Assembly: GCA_005888435.1 (NCBI GenBank)
Contig: VAXO01000102.1
Span: forward strand, 1 to 38,426
Reading direction: 5' to 3'
Length of the DNA stretch: 38,426 nucleotides
DNA from: Actinomycetota bacterium
Lineage (GTDB): Bacteria; Actinomycetota; Thermoleophilia; Gaiellales; Gaiellaceae
The notes under the pieces were generated by a model. It was not told the origin of the DNA, made no database searches, and saw nothing but the letters and a program-made list of their open reading frames with translations. The position numbers and the translations under genes are program-made. Positions 1 to 6,311 of the stretch are shown in pieces; positions within the stretch are counted from its first letter, which is position 1, and each line of letters starts with the position of its first letter.

Positions 1-28
1 CGTGCTCGCCTCGCATCAGTGCGCCTCC

Positions 29-58
29 GCGTAAGCCTCGCGTCGCTTCGGCTTACGC
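29..58. repeat. Perfect 9-bp inverted repeat upstream of the sigma gene
   Basis: The arms are GCGTAAGCC (29-37) and GGCTTACGC (50-58), separated by a 12-base loop. It lies upstream of the ECF sigma gene and may be the 3' hairpin of a gene outside the window. There is no T-run, so a classical intrinsic terminator is not shown. Confidence 0.4.
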
Positions 59-69
59 TCCGGCCTTGA

Positions 70-98
70 GGGGTCTGACCCCGAAGGGGTCTGACCCC
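70..98. repeat. Two direct copies of palindrome GGGGTCTGACCCC
   Basis: Two identical 13-base units (70-82 and 86-98) are separated by GAA. Each unit is itself a perfect palindrome around a central T. The same unit recurs at 35443-35471, there as an inverted pair. The second copy falls about where the -35 region of the sigma gene promoter would be if 115-120 is its -10 element. This looks like a short dispersed genomic repeat; a binding site is only an inference. Confidence 0.7.
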
Positions 99-114
99 AG
101 CAGTTCGCACCCGT

Positions 115-120
115 CACAAT
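115..120 (+). promoter_or_regulatory. Possible -10 box for a leaderless sigma-factor transcript
   Basis: The hexamer CACAAT ends 7 bases before the ATG at 128, and no Shine-Dalgarno sequence precedes that ATG. This is the spacing expected when transcription starts at the A of the start codon, which is common in actinobacteria. It is a pattern-based call with no experimental support. Confidence 0.35.
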
Positions 121-127
121 CCGACTG

Positions 128-691
128 ATGGCTTCAACCCTGAGCGACTCGCAGCTCGTTGCTCGCTGCCGTGCCGGCGATCAGGCGGCTTGGAGCGAGC
201 TCGTCGAGCGGTTCTCGCGCTACGTCTACGCCATTGCCGTACAGGCGTTCCGCCTGCCCGAGGCGGACGCCGAGGACGTCTTCCAGGAAGTCTTCGCGCG
301 CGCATACCAGCATCTCGACAAGCTGAGAGACGACTCGGCCGTCAAGCCGTGGCTTGCGCAGCTCACCCGGCGGCTCTGCATCGACCGCCTGCGCGCGAGC
401 GCGCGTGAGCGGCCGGTCGCCGACGAGGAGCTCGCGGCCGCCGAGCCCGACGAGACGCTGGCGTTCCTCGACGAGGCCCTGACCGTCCACGAGGCGCTCG
501 CGGCGGCGCCGGAGCATTGCCGCGAGATCCTCGACCGCTTCTTCGCCCGCGACGAGAGCTACAAGACCATCGGCGCGGCGCTCGATTTGCCCTCCGGGAC
601 GATCGCCAGCCGCATCTCCCGCTGCCTCGGGCGACTCAAGGCGCATCTCGAGGGAAGAAGCGACGGCTCTGTCCCGTCTGGAGATCGATGA
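128..691 (+). CDS. ECF-type RNA polymerase sigma factor
   Basis: A 187-residue sigma-70 family protein of the extracytoplasmic-function type, which would direct RNA polymerase to a small regulon. Region 2 spans roughly residues 22-95, with the core-binding acidic stretch EADAEDVFQEVFARAY and the RRLCIDRLR helix at its end. Region 4 is at about 120-175 and contains the helix-turn-helix around YKTIGAALDLPSGTIASRISR, which would read the -35 element. Length is typical for ECF factors. The ATG is chosen because the DSQLVARCRAGDQAAW opening is standard for the family. The stop overlaps the start of the next gene by four bases (ATGA), so the two are translationally coupled. No anti-sigma factor with a membrane segment or zinc motif is visible next door. 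Confidence 0.93.
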   Translation: MASTLSDSQLVARCRAGDQAAWSELVERFSRYVYAIAVQAFRLPEADAEDVFQEVFARAYQHLDKLRDDSAVKPWLAQLTRRLCIDRLRASARERPVADEELAAAEPDETLAFLDEALTVHEALAAAPEHCREILDRFFARDESYKTIGAALDLPSGTIASRISRCLGRLKAHLEGRSDGSVPSGDR

Positions 692-942
692 CCGCTTACG
701 ACGAAGAGCGCCTCGCGAAGCTGATCAGCGCGCTGCGGCCCGCCCCCGAGAGCTGGGTGCGAGCGGCGCAGGAGCTTCCATTCGCGCGGAGAGGGCTCGA
801 CGAGATCGTCGCCCGCGCCGAAGCCGACGCCGCCTTCCGCGAGCGCCTCATCGCCGATCTCGAGGGCGCGCTCGCAGCCGAGGGCTACGAGCGCGAGCCG
901 GCGGTTCTCGCCGCGCTTCGCGCACGCCTCACCTCCGCGTAG
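688..942 (+). CDS. Small hypothetical protein coupled to the ECF sigma factor
   Basis: An 84-residue, highly charged, predicted all-helical protein starting with MTAYDEERLAKLISALRPAP. It has no signal peptide, membrane segment, cysteine or zinc motif. The start ATG lies within the stop of the sigma gene (ATGA overlap), which strongly implies co-expression. By position it could be an atypical soluble regulator of the sigma factor, but nothing in the sequence demonstrates this: canonical anti-sigma factors usually show an HxxxCxxC motif or a membrane helix, and both are absent. I do not recognise the family. Confidence 0.75.
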   Translation: MTAYDEERLAKLISALRPAPESWVRAAQELPFARRGLDEIVARAEADAAFRERLIADLEGALAAEGYEREPAVLAALRARLTSA

Positions 943-956
943 CGCAGAATCGCACC

Positions 957-1457
957 ATGCAGACGGCTTCCGGTGGAGGCCCGCTCGCGGCGCTCGCGAC
1001 AGCGTCCGCGGCGGAGCTGCTCGCGGGCATCGCCCGTGCGTCGCAGCACTGGGCCGACGGCCGTGCCGTCGCGGCACAGGCGGAGTCGCTGCGCGACCGA
1101 GCCATGCCGCTCGCCGAGCTGAGCGTCAAGGCCTTCGAGCAAGCGGTCGCGGCGGAGGGAGGGGACTTCGCGGTCGGCCGTGCCTACGCGGAGGCAGCGG
1201 AGCCGCCGCTCAGCATCGTCGAGGCTGCCGCCGACGTGGCCGAGCTCGCCGCGCTGGTCGCCGAGCACTGCGACCCCGCGCGGCGCGCGGACGCGGTTGC
1301 GGCCGGCCTCGTCGCGGCCGGCTGTGCGCACGCTGCCGCAGAGCTGGTTGCCGTCAACCTCACGGTCTCTGCGAACGACGAGCGTGTGCGCCGCGCTGAC
1401 CTGCTGGCAGATGATGCCGCCCGCACCGCCGAGGCGGCGCGGGCGGCTCGGGAGTAG
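957..1457 (+). CDS. Cyclodeaminase/cyclohydrolase family (FTCD_C-like) protein
   Basis: A 166-residue Ala-rich helical protein. The N-terminal ASGGGPLAALATASAAELL corresponds to the family signature P-GGGS-AALAGA-AAAL, and the middle block AEAAEPPLSIVEAAADVAELA plus the following ARRADAVAAGLVAAGCAHAA match the rest of the formiminotransferase-cyclodeaminase C-terminal fold. Members act on formimino- or methenyl-tetrahydrofolate, releasing ammonia or hydrolysing the methenyl bridge. The usual first helix before the GGG motif is missing, so the start may lie upstream or the protein is short. It follows the sigma-linked small gene by 14 bases. The one-carbon enzyme FolD is encoded about 29 kb away in this window. 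Family call is good; the exact reaction is not determined. Confidence 0.8.
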   Translation: MQTASGGGPLAALATASAAELLAGIARASQHWADGRAVAAQAESLRDRAMPLAELSVKAFEQAVAAEGGDFAVGRAYAEAAEPPLSIVEAAADVAELAALVAEHCDPARRADAVAAGLVAAGCAHAAAELVAVNLTVSANDERVRRADLLADDAARTAEAARAARE

Positions 1458-1458
1458 A

Positions 1459-1644
1459 TCAGGCGGTACGAACCGCCGGCCGTCGTCTGACGGTCCTAGC
1501 CCAGCGAAGCGTCCAGAATCCCCGTTGCCCCGGCCGCTCTCGTGTCCCCTCGTGCACGAGCGAGGCGAGCCGCTCCTGCGTGGCCTCGCGGATCAGATCC
1601 GCGTGACGCGCCCGGGCGATCTCTTGGTGGGATAGCGGAAACAC
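1459..1644 (-). CDS. Possible small basic protein, convergent with the cyclodeaminase gene
   Basis: A 61-codon frame from a GTG at 1644 to a TGA at 1459-1461, ending one base from the stop of the convergent gene. The product begins VFPLSHQEIARARHADLIREA and continues as an amphipathic helix followed by an Arg-rich tail (RWARTVRRRPAV). This pattern, an E-x-A-R-x-R-x-x-x-L-x-R-E-A helix followed by an Arg-rich end, resembles short actinobacterial proteins of unknown function. There is no convincing ribosome-binding site. It may be a real small gene or a chance frame. Confidence 0.42.
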   Translation of the reverse strand: MFPLSHQEIARARHADLIREATQERLASLVHEGTRERPGQRGFWTLRWARTVRRRPAVRTA

Positions 1645-1684
1645 TTCGACCCTAAGACGGAGAACGGCTTACGCTTCTTCCTGC

Positions 1685-2506
1685 ATGCACGAAGAGCCGC
1701 TACCCGCCTGGAGCCTCCCGACTGACGCCGTCGAGCGTATCGCCCTGCCCGAGGCGTGGCCCGGTGAGGTCACGCGGGAATGGGCGTGGGGAGGAGCGAC
1801 GGGCTCCGGCGTCACGGTCTGCATCCTCGACAGCGGAGTCGAGGCGAACCACCCCCTCGTCGGCAAGGTGCAGAAGTCCGTCGCGATCTCGATCGAGGGC
1901 GACAACGTGATCGTCGACGAGCATGACACCGCCGGCGACCTCTGCGGGCACGGCACCGCCTGCGCCGGCGTCGTGCGCGCGCTCGCCCCGGAATGCGACC
2001 TCGCCAGCGTGCGTGTGCTGGGGGGCGGCTTCAGCGGGAGCGGCGCCGTCCTCCTCGAGGGGCTGCGCTGGGCCGTGGAGCAGGGCTACGACGTGATCAA
2101 CATGAGCCTGTCGACGACGAAGCAGAAGTTCGCCTCCCTTCTGCACCAGCTCGCGGACAGCGCATACTTCCGCCGCACGATGCTCGTCGCGTCGGCCCAC
2201 AACATGCCCGTCGAGAGCTATCCGTGGCGCTTCTCGAGCGTCATCTCGGTCGGCAGCCACGACCAGACCGATCCGTTCGCCTACTTCTACAACCCGACGC
2301 CGCCGGTGGAGTTCTTCGCCCGAGGCGTGGACGTCGAGGTCGCCTGGACCGGAGGCGGGCGGCTCGTCTGCACGGGCAACAGCTTCGCAACGCCGCATAT
2401 ATCCGGGATTGCGGCGCTGATGCTCTCCAAGCATCGCGAGCTGACGCCCTTCCAGCTGAAAAGCCTCCTCTACCTGACGGCGTCGAACGTCGGGGGCGGC
2501 GAGTGA
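1685..2506 (+). CDS. Subtilisin-like serine protease (S8), apparently not exported
   Basis: A 273-residue subtilase with the full catalytic triad: Asp49 in VCILDSGVEANHP, His89 in CGHGTACAGVVRALAP and Ser243 in GNSFATPHISGIAALM. The usual oxyanion-hole AAGN block is replaced by ASAHN (Asn173). The length is close to a bare mature catalytic domain. The N-terminus (MHEEPLPAWSLPTDAVERI) has no hydrophobic signal and only about 40 residues precede the catalytic core, so there is neither an export signal nor a classical propeptide. Its stop overlaps the GTG start of the GAF-domain gene, indicating a two-gene unit. The substrate is unknown. No Shine-Dalgarno sequence is obvious at the ATG. Confidence 0.9.
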   Translation: MHEEPLPAWSLPTDAVERIALPEAWPGEVTREWAWGGATGSGVTVCILDSGVEANHPLVGKVQKSVAISIEGDNVIVDEHDTAGDLCGHGTACAGVVRALAPECDLASVRVLGGGFSGSGAVLLEGLRWAVEQGYDVINMSLSTTKQKFASLLHQLADSAYFRRTMLVASAHNMPVESYPWRFSSVISVGSHDQTDPFAYFYNPTPPVEFFARGVDVEVAWTGGGRLVCTGNSFATPHISGIAALMLSKHRELTPFQLKSLLYLTASNVGGGE

Positions 2507-3132
2507 GTGACGAGCTGCGCAGCGCGGTCGCGGCAGGCGTGCTCGGCGCCGAGAAGAACTACCGCGAGCTACTCCAGTCGATCGTCGAGGTCGCGCGCGC
2601 GATCTTCCGCGCCAAGGCCTCGTCGATCTTCCTGCTCGACGAGGAGAGCGACGAGCTCGTCTTCGAAGCGGTCGCAGGCGAGGGGTCCGAGTCGCTTATC
2701 GGCCGCCGCTTCCCGTCGAGCACAGGCATCGCCGGCTTCGTGCTCGTCAGCCGGCAGCCGCTCGTGATCGAGGACGTGCTCGAGGACCCGCGCTTCTCGC
2801 GCGAGACCGCGGAGAGCACCGGCTTCGTCCCGAAGGGCCTGATGGCCGTGCCGCTCCTGCACGAGGAGAGCGCTCTCGGCGTGCTCGAGGTCCTCGACCG
2901 GCCGAGCGACGCTCGCTTCACGCTCCAGGAGATGGATCTCCTCGGCCTGTTCGCGAGCCAGGCCGCGATCGCTCTCGACCTGCTCCAGCGCGCCCGGCGC
3001 GCGCAGGCGACGCTCGCCGACGAGGGCGAGCTCGCCGTGCTCGCGCGGCTGGCGCAGAAGCTCGAGGAGCGGCGCGAGGAAGGCGGCGACGCGCTCGCGC
3101 TCCTCACGGTGCTGGAGCGGCTGGTCCAATAA
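2503..3132 (+). CDS. GAF-domain protein coupled to the subtilase
   Basis: A 209-residue protein that starts at a GTG overlapping the subtilase stop (GTGA). The frame stays open upstream inside the protease gene, so the overlap decides the start. Residues ~15-155 form a GAF domain: the ARAIFRAKASSIFLLDEESDELVFEAVAGEG block, the RRFPSSTGIAGFVLVSRQPLVIEDV block and the LMAVPLLHEESALGVLEVLDRP strand region are typical. The C-terminal ~50 residues are predicted long, Arg/Glu/Leu-rich helix, probably a coiled coil. No kinase, GGDEF or phosphatase output domain is attached. GAF domains bind small ligands or mediate dimerisation; coupling to a protease suggests, but does not prove, ligand-dependent control of it. 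Confidence 0.88.
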   Translation: MSDELRSAVAAGVLGAEKNYRELLQSIVEVARAIFRAKASSIFLLDEESDELVFEAVAGEGSESLIGRRFPSSTGIAGFVLVSRQPLVIEDVLEDPRFSRETAESTGFVPKGLMAVPLLHEESALGVLEVLDRPSDARFTLQEMDLLGLFASQAAIALDLLQRARRAQATLADEGELAVLARLAQKLEERREEGGDALALLTVLERLVQ

Positions 3133-3149
3133 GGAGCGCGGTTTACAAG

Positions 3150-3177
3150 TAGCCCGGGCCCTTTTGGGCCCGGGCTA
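3150..3177. terminator. Perfect 12-bp hairpin after the GAF gene
   Basis: TAGCCCGGGCCC (3150-3161), TTTT loop, GGGCCCGGGCTA (3166-3177): a perfect 28-base inverted repeat. It sits between the stop of the GAF gene (3132) and the stop of the small minus-strand gene (3203), so it could serve both strands. No T-run follows on either side. Confidence 0.7.
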
Positions 3178-3202
3178 ATGACAGTTCGGAACGAGGGCGC
3201 TG

Positions 3203-3361
3203 CTAGAGGTTCTTGTGCTGCGCCCTGCGGGCGTGGGCCTCGACATCGTCCGACTCGTCCTCAGCGGTCGGCTCGTCCGTCTCCATACGCGGCCTCTGAT
3301 GAGCTTCGACGTCGTCCTCTTTGTCCTTGGACTCGTCCTGCTCGAAACGCTCCTCCGACAT
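3203..3361 (-). CDS. 52-residue acidic protein with internal duplication
   Basis: A short gene with an excellent ribosome-binding site (GGAAGGAGGACGAC immediately before the ATG at 3361) and a TAG stop at 3203-3205. The product is 52 residues, strongly acidic and probably disordered: it opens MSEERFEQDESKDKEDD. An EDDVEAH segment near residue 15 is repeated as SDDVEAH near residue 37, each followed by Arg/Gln residues, and the protein ends RRAQHKNL. There is no signal or membrane segment. The strong RBS and the duplication make chance unlikely. I do not know a function. It faces the GAF gene across the 3150-3177 hairpin and is divergent from the MFS gene. Confidence 0.78.
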   Translation of the reverse strand: MSEERFEQDESKDKEDDVEAHQRPRMETDEPTAEDESDDVEAHARRAQHKNL

Positions 3362-3479
3362 GTCGTCCTCCTTCCGAAAGGGTCCGGCGAATTTACCGGT
3401 CGCGAACTAGACGGGCCGGTCTACCGGAATCTTCCCTGCTCCTCTTCAAATAGACAAGCGGGAATGCCATCCTCGGCCG

Positions 3480-5150
3480 GTGCGGCGATTGTTGGCCCAG
3501 CTCCGGGAGTCCTCCAGGGCCTTCCGGGACGTCTTCGCCAACCCGGCGCTGCGCCGGATCGAGCTCGCCTGGGCGGCCTCGATCTTCGGGACGTGGGCGT
3601 ACGGGATCGCCGTCATCGTCTACGCCTTCGAGCAGGGCGGCCCGACGGCCGTGGGTGTCGTCGGCCTGGCGCGCTGGCTTGCGGCGGCGGTCGTCGCACC
3701 CTTTGCCTCGCTGCTGGGCGACCGTTACGACAGGCGCCTCGTGATGGTCTGCTCCGACCTCGCCCGCGTCGTCTTGATCGGCGGAGCGGCGGCCGCGGTG
3801 TACATGGGCTCCGCGCCGGTCGTGGTGTACATCCTCGCAGCGCTCGTCGGCGTCGCGGCGACGGCATTCCGCCCGGCCGAGGCCGCGCTCGTGCCGACGC
3901 TCGCCCGCACGCCCGAGGAGCTGACGGCGGCGAACGTCTCGGCGAGCACGATCGAGAGCATCGGCATGTTCGGCGGCCCGGCGATCGGGGGGCTGCTGTT
4001 GGCGGCGACCGGACCGGCGACGGTCTTCCTCGTGACGGCAGGGCTGCTTGTCTGTTCCGCCGCTCTGCTGATCGGCGTCCGCCCGGTCGCCGAGCCCGAG
4101 CCCCCCGAGGAGCGCGAGGAGGAGTCGATCCGAGATGAATTGCTCGCCGGCTTTCGGGCAATCGCGGGCGAGCGTCGGCTGCGCCTGCTCGTCGGGCTCT
4201 TCTCCGCGCAGACGTTCGTCGACGGGATGCTGAACGTCCTGATCGTCGTCGTCGCCCTCGACCTGCTCGACACGGGCCGCGCCGGCGTCGGGTTTCTCAA
4301 CTCCGCCGTCGGCATCGGTGGGCTGGTCGGCGCGCTCGCGGCCGCGGCGCTCGTGGGACGCAGGCGGTTGGCCGCCGACTTCGGGCTCGGGATCTTCATC
4401 TGGGGTGTGCCGATCGCGCTCGTCGCTGTGTGGCCGAACCAGGTGGCCGCGCTCGTCCTGCTCGGCATTGTCGGCATCGGCAACACGCTCGTCGACGTCT
4501 CGGGTATGACGCTGATGCAGCGCGCGGCGCCCGACGAGGTGCTCGCGCGAGTGTTCGGCGTGCTCGAGAGCCTGTTGCTGCTGACCGTCGGGTTGGGGGC
4601 GCTCGTCGCACCGCTGCTCGTGAACTGGTTCGGCGACCGCGGCGCGCTGGTCGTGGCGGGAGCGCTGCTGCCGGTGCTCGTCGTTCCGGCGTGGCCGCGG
4701 CTGGCGGCGATCGACCGTGCCGGCCGCGTTCCCGAGGAGCAGCTCGAGCTCCTGCGGGGCAACGCCATCTTCGCGCCGCTGCCCGCACCGACGCTCGAGC
4801 AATTGGCCGACCGCATGAGGGAAATGCGCGCGAGAGCGGGGGAGGAGATCGTGCGTCAGGGCGAGCCGGGCGACCTTTTCTACGTGATCGAGGACGGAAC
4901 GGTCGAGGTCTCCGTCGACGGGCAGCCCGCGCACGAGCTCGGGCGCGGCGACGCGTTCGGTGAGATCGCTTTGCTGCGGAACGTGCCTCGCACGGCGACC
5001 GTCACCGCCCGCAGCGACGTCGTGCTCTACGCGCTCGACCGGGGCACGTTCATCCCGGCCGTGACCGGCAGTGGGCCAAGCCTCTCCGCCGCAGAGGGGG
5101 TCATCGGGATGCGGCTTGGGTCGGGGCGCGTCGCTGCGGCGCGCCGCTAG
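3480..5150 (+). CDS. MFS transporter fused to a C-terminal cyclic-nucleotide-binding domain
   Basis: A 556-residue fusion. Residues ~1-405 are a 12-helix major facilitator of the EntS-like efflux type (first helices AWAASIFGTWAYGIAVIVYAF and VVGLARWLAAAVVAPFASLLGDRYDRR, the latter with the conserved loop 2-3 motif). Residues ~420-540 form a cNMP-binding/Crp-like sensory domain with the RAGEEIVRQGEPGDLFYVIEDG strands and the phosphate-binding cassette FGEIALLRNVPRTATV, in which the conserved Glu and Arg are both present. This suggests efflux gated by, or positioned by, a cyclic nucleotide at the cytoplasmic face. The GTG start lacks a clear RBS. The 3' end overlaps the convergent S66 peptidase gene by 50 bases. 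Substrate unknown. Confidence 0.9.
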   Translation: MRRLLAQLRESSRAFRDVFANPALRRIELAWAASIFGTWAYGIAVIVYAFEQGGPTAVGVVGLARWLAAAVVAPFASLLGDRYDRRLVMVCSDLARVVLIGGAAAAVYMGSAPVVVYILAALVGVAATAFRPAEAALVPTLARTPEELTAANVSASTIESIGMFGGPAIGGLLLAATGPATVFLVTAGLLVCSAALLIGVRPVAEPEPPEEREEESIRDELLAGFRAIAGERRLRLLVGLFSAQTFVDGMLNVLIVVVALDLLDTGRAGVGFLNSAVGIGGLVGALAAAALVGRRRLAADFGLGIFIWGVPIALVAVWPNQVAALVLLGIVGIGNTLVDVSGMTLMQRAAPDEVLARVFGVLESLLLLTVGLGALVAPLLVNWFGDRGALVVAGALLPVLVVPAWPRLAAIDRAGRVPEEQLELLRGNAIFAPLPAPTLEQLADRMREMRARAGEEIVRQGEPGDLFYVIEDGTVEVSVDGQPAHELGRGDAFGEIALLRNVPRTATVTARSDVVLYALDRGTFIPAVTGSGPSLSAAEGVIGMRLGSGRVAAARR

Positions 5151-6096
5151 CGGCCAGCGCGGCCTCGTCGATCGTGAGCGTGCGCGCGCCGGCGTCGATC
5201 GTGGCTGTGACGCCAAGCGGCAGGGTCCAGAGGTGCTTGCCGTGACCGAGCGGCAGGTTATGGAGGATCGGCACGCCGAGCGGTTCGAGATGGTGCTCGA
5301 AGACGTCCTCCAGCGAGCGGCTGCGCAGCCACGGCTCGAGCTGGTCCGACGCCTCGGACTTGTGCATCTCGCCGATGGCGATGCCATTTAGGCGCTCGAG
5401 TTTCCCGGCATTGTGCAGCTGCGTGAGCATGCCGTCGACGTGCCACGGCGGCGCGTGGACGTCTTCGAAGAACAGGATCACGTCGTCGAGCTCGACCTCC
5501 CACGGAGTGCCGAGCGTCTCGCGCAGCAGCCAGAGGCAGCCGCCGACGAGCGGAGCCGTTGCGCGCCCCGAGCCGATCGCGCCGATGTACGGGTCGTCGG
5601 GCCGCGCCGGCACCTCGCCGAGCGCGTCGGTCGCCGTCATCGCGCGCACGAACCACTCCTTGTCGAGCTCGTCGCGCTTCGGAGCACCCATGCTCGTCAA
5701 CCCGAGCCCGTAGAAGGTGACGAGACCCGTGCGCTGCCGGATCGCGACGTGGAGGGCGGTCACGTCCGAGTAACCGACGAGCGGCTTCGGGTTCGCGGCG
5801 ATCACGTCGTAGTCGAGCAGCGGTACGACCTGTGACGCGCCGTAGCCGCCGCGCAGCATCTGCACGACGTCGACCTCGTCGTCGGCGAACAGCGCCGTCA
5901 CGTCGTTCGCACGCGCCTGAGCGTCGCCCGCGACGTAGTCGTCTCGCGAGTGCACGCCCGGCGCGAGCTTGACCCGATAGCCACGCTGCTCGTACCAGCG
6001 GATGCCGCGGTCGATCTCGGAGCGGTTCTCGAACGGGCTCGACGCTGCCGCCACGCCGATCGTCCCACCTTCGGGAAGAGGAAAAGCCTTGTTCAC
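5101..6096 (-). CDS. S66-family LD-carboxypeptidase (MccF-like)
   Basis: A 331-residue serine peptidase of family S66, whose members cleave the L,D-bond of murein tetrapeptide during wall recycling or hydrolyse peptidyl-adenylate antibiotics (MccF). With the start at 6096 the triad is Ser110 (PLVGYSDVTALH), Glu211 (ILFFEDVHAPPW) and His285 (LPLGHGKHLW), at family-typical spacing. The family's RGGYGA loop is at 82-87. No signal peptide, so cytoplasmic. The GTG at 6096 is preferred because AGGA lies 8 bases upstream; a GTG at 6117 would add seven residues without an RBS. The last 50 bases overlap the end of the convergent MFS gene. Recycling versus antibiotic-resistance role cannot be told apart here. 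Confidence 0.9.
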   Translation of the reverse strand: MNKAFPLPEGGTIGVAAASSPFENRSEIDRGIRWYEQRGYRVKLAPGVHSRDDYVAGDAQARANDVTALFADDEVDVVQMLRGGYGASQVVPLLDYDVIAANPKPLVGYSDVTALHVAIRQRTGLVTFYGLGLTSMGAPKRDELDKEWFVRAMTATDALGEVPARPDDPYIGAIGSGRATAPLVGGCLWLLRETLGTPWEVELDDVILFFEDVHAPPWHVDGMLTQLHNAGKLERLNGIAIGEMHKSEASDQLEPWLRSRSLEDVFEHHLEPLGVPILHNLPLGHGKHLWTLPLGVTATIDAGARTLTIDEAALAASGAPQRRAPTQAASR

Positions 6097-6130
6097 AGAC
6101 GCGATCCTAAAGACCACACAAAGGGCCGGA

Positions 6131-6260
6131 GGTTAGTGCAAGCGCAGCTGCACTAACCGCAGGCCGACCTAATGCGACGCGAGCACGCGAAGCATGCTCG
6201 CGCCGCACGCGAGAAGACAGACGCCGACCACCCTGGAGTGCGCGGGCTCTGCCCGCGCAC
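6131..6260. repeat. Run of perfect inverted repeats between patD and the S66 gene
   Basis: Three perfect hairpins lie in this stretch: GGTTAGTGCA/TGCACTAACC (6131-6140 and 6149-6158), CGCGAGCA/TGCTCGCG (6178-6185 and 6195-6202) and GTGCGCGGGC/GCCCGCGCAC (6238-6247 and 6251-6260). A fourth at 6291-6311 adjoins the patD stop. No coding frame in 6118-6311 looks genuine. The first repeat could be an operator for the S66 gene or a backup terminator for the upstream operon. Confidence 0.7.
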
Positions 6261-6290
6261 GTTCCCGCGAAGCGGCGTACCTCTCCCTGG

Positions 6291-6311
6291 CGCGAAAGCG
6301 AAGCTTTCGCG
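6291..6311 (-). terminator. Hairpin directly after the patD stop
   Basis: CGCGAAAGC (6291-6299), loop GAA, GCTTTCGCG (6303-6311): a perfect 9-bp stem that begins at the base after the patD stop codon (6312-6314) in the minus direction. There is no T-run, so termination is probable by position rather than proved. Confidence 0.5.

Noticed and set aside
1685-3132. Subtilase-GAF pair as a proven anti-phage defence system
   Set aside because: No defence gene, mobile element or known defence-type partner is adjacent; only the two-gene coupling supports a functional unit, so it is kept as a hypothesis.
3393-5387. Long minus-strand frame opposite the MFS gene
   Set aside because: Highly charged Arg/Asp/Gln-rich product without any domain; the plus strand encodes a clear transporter.
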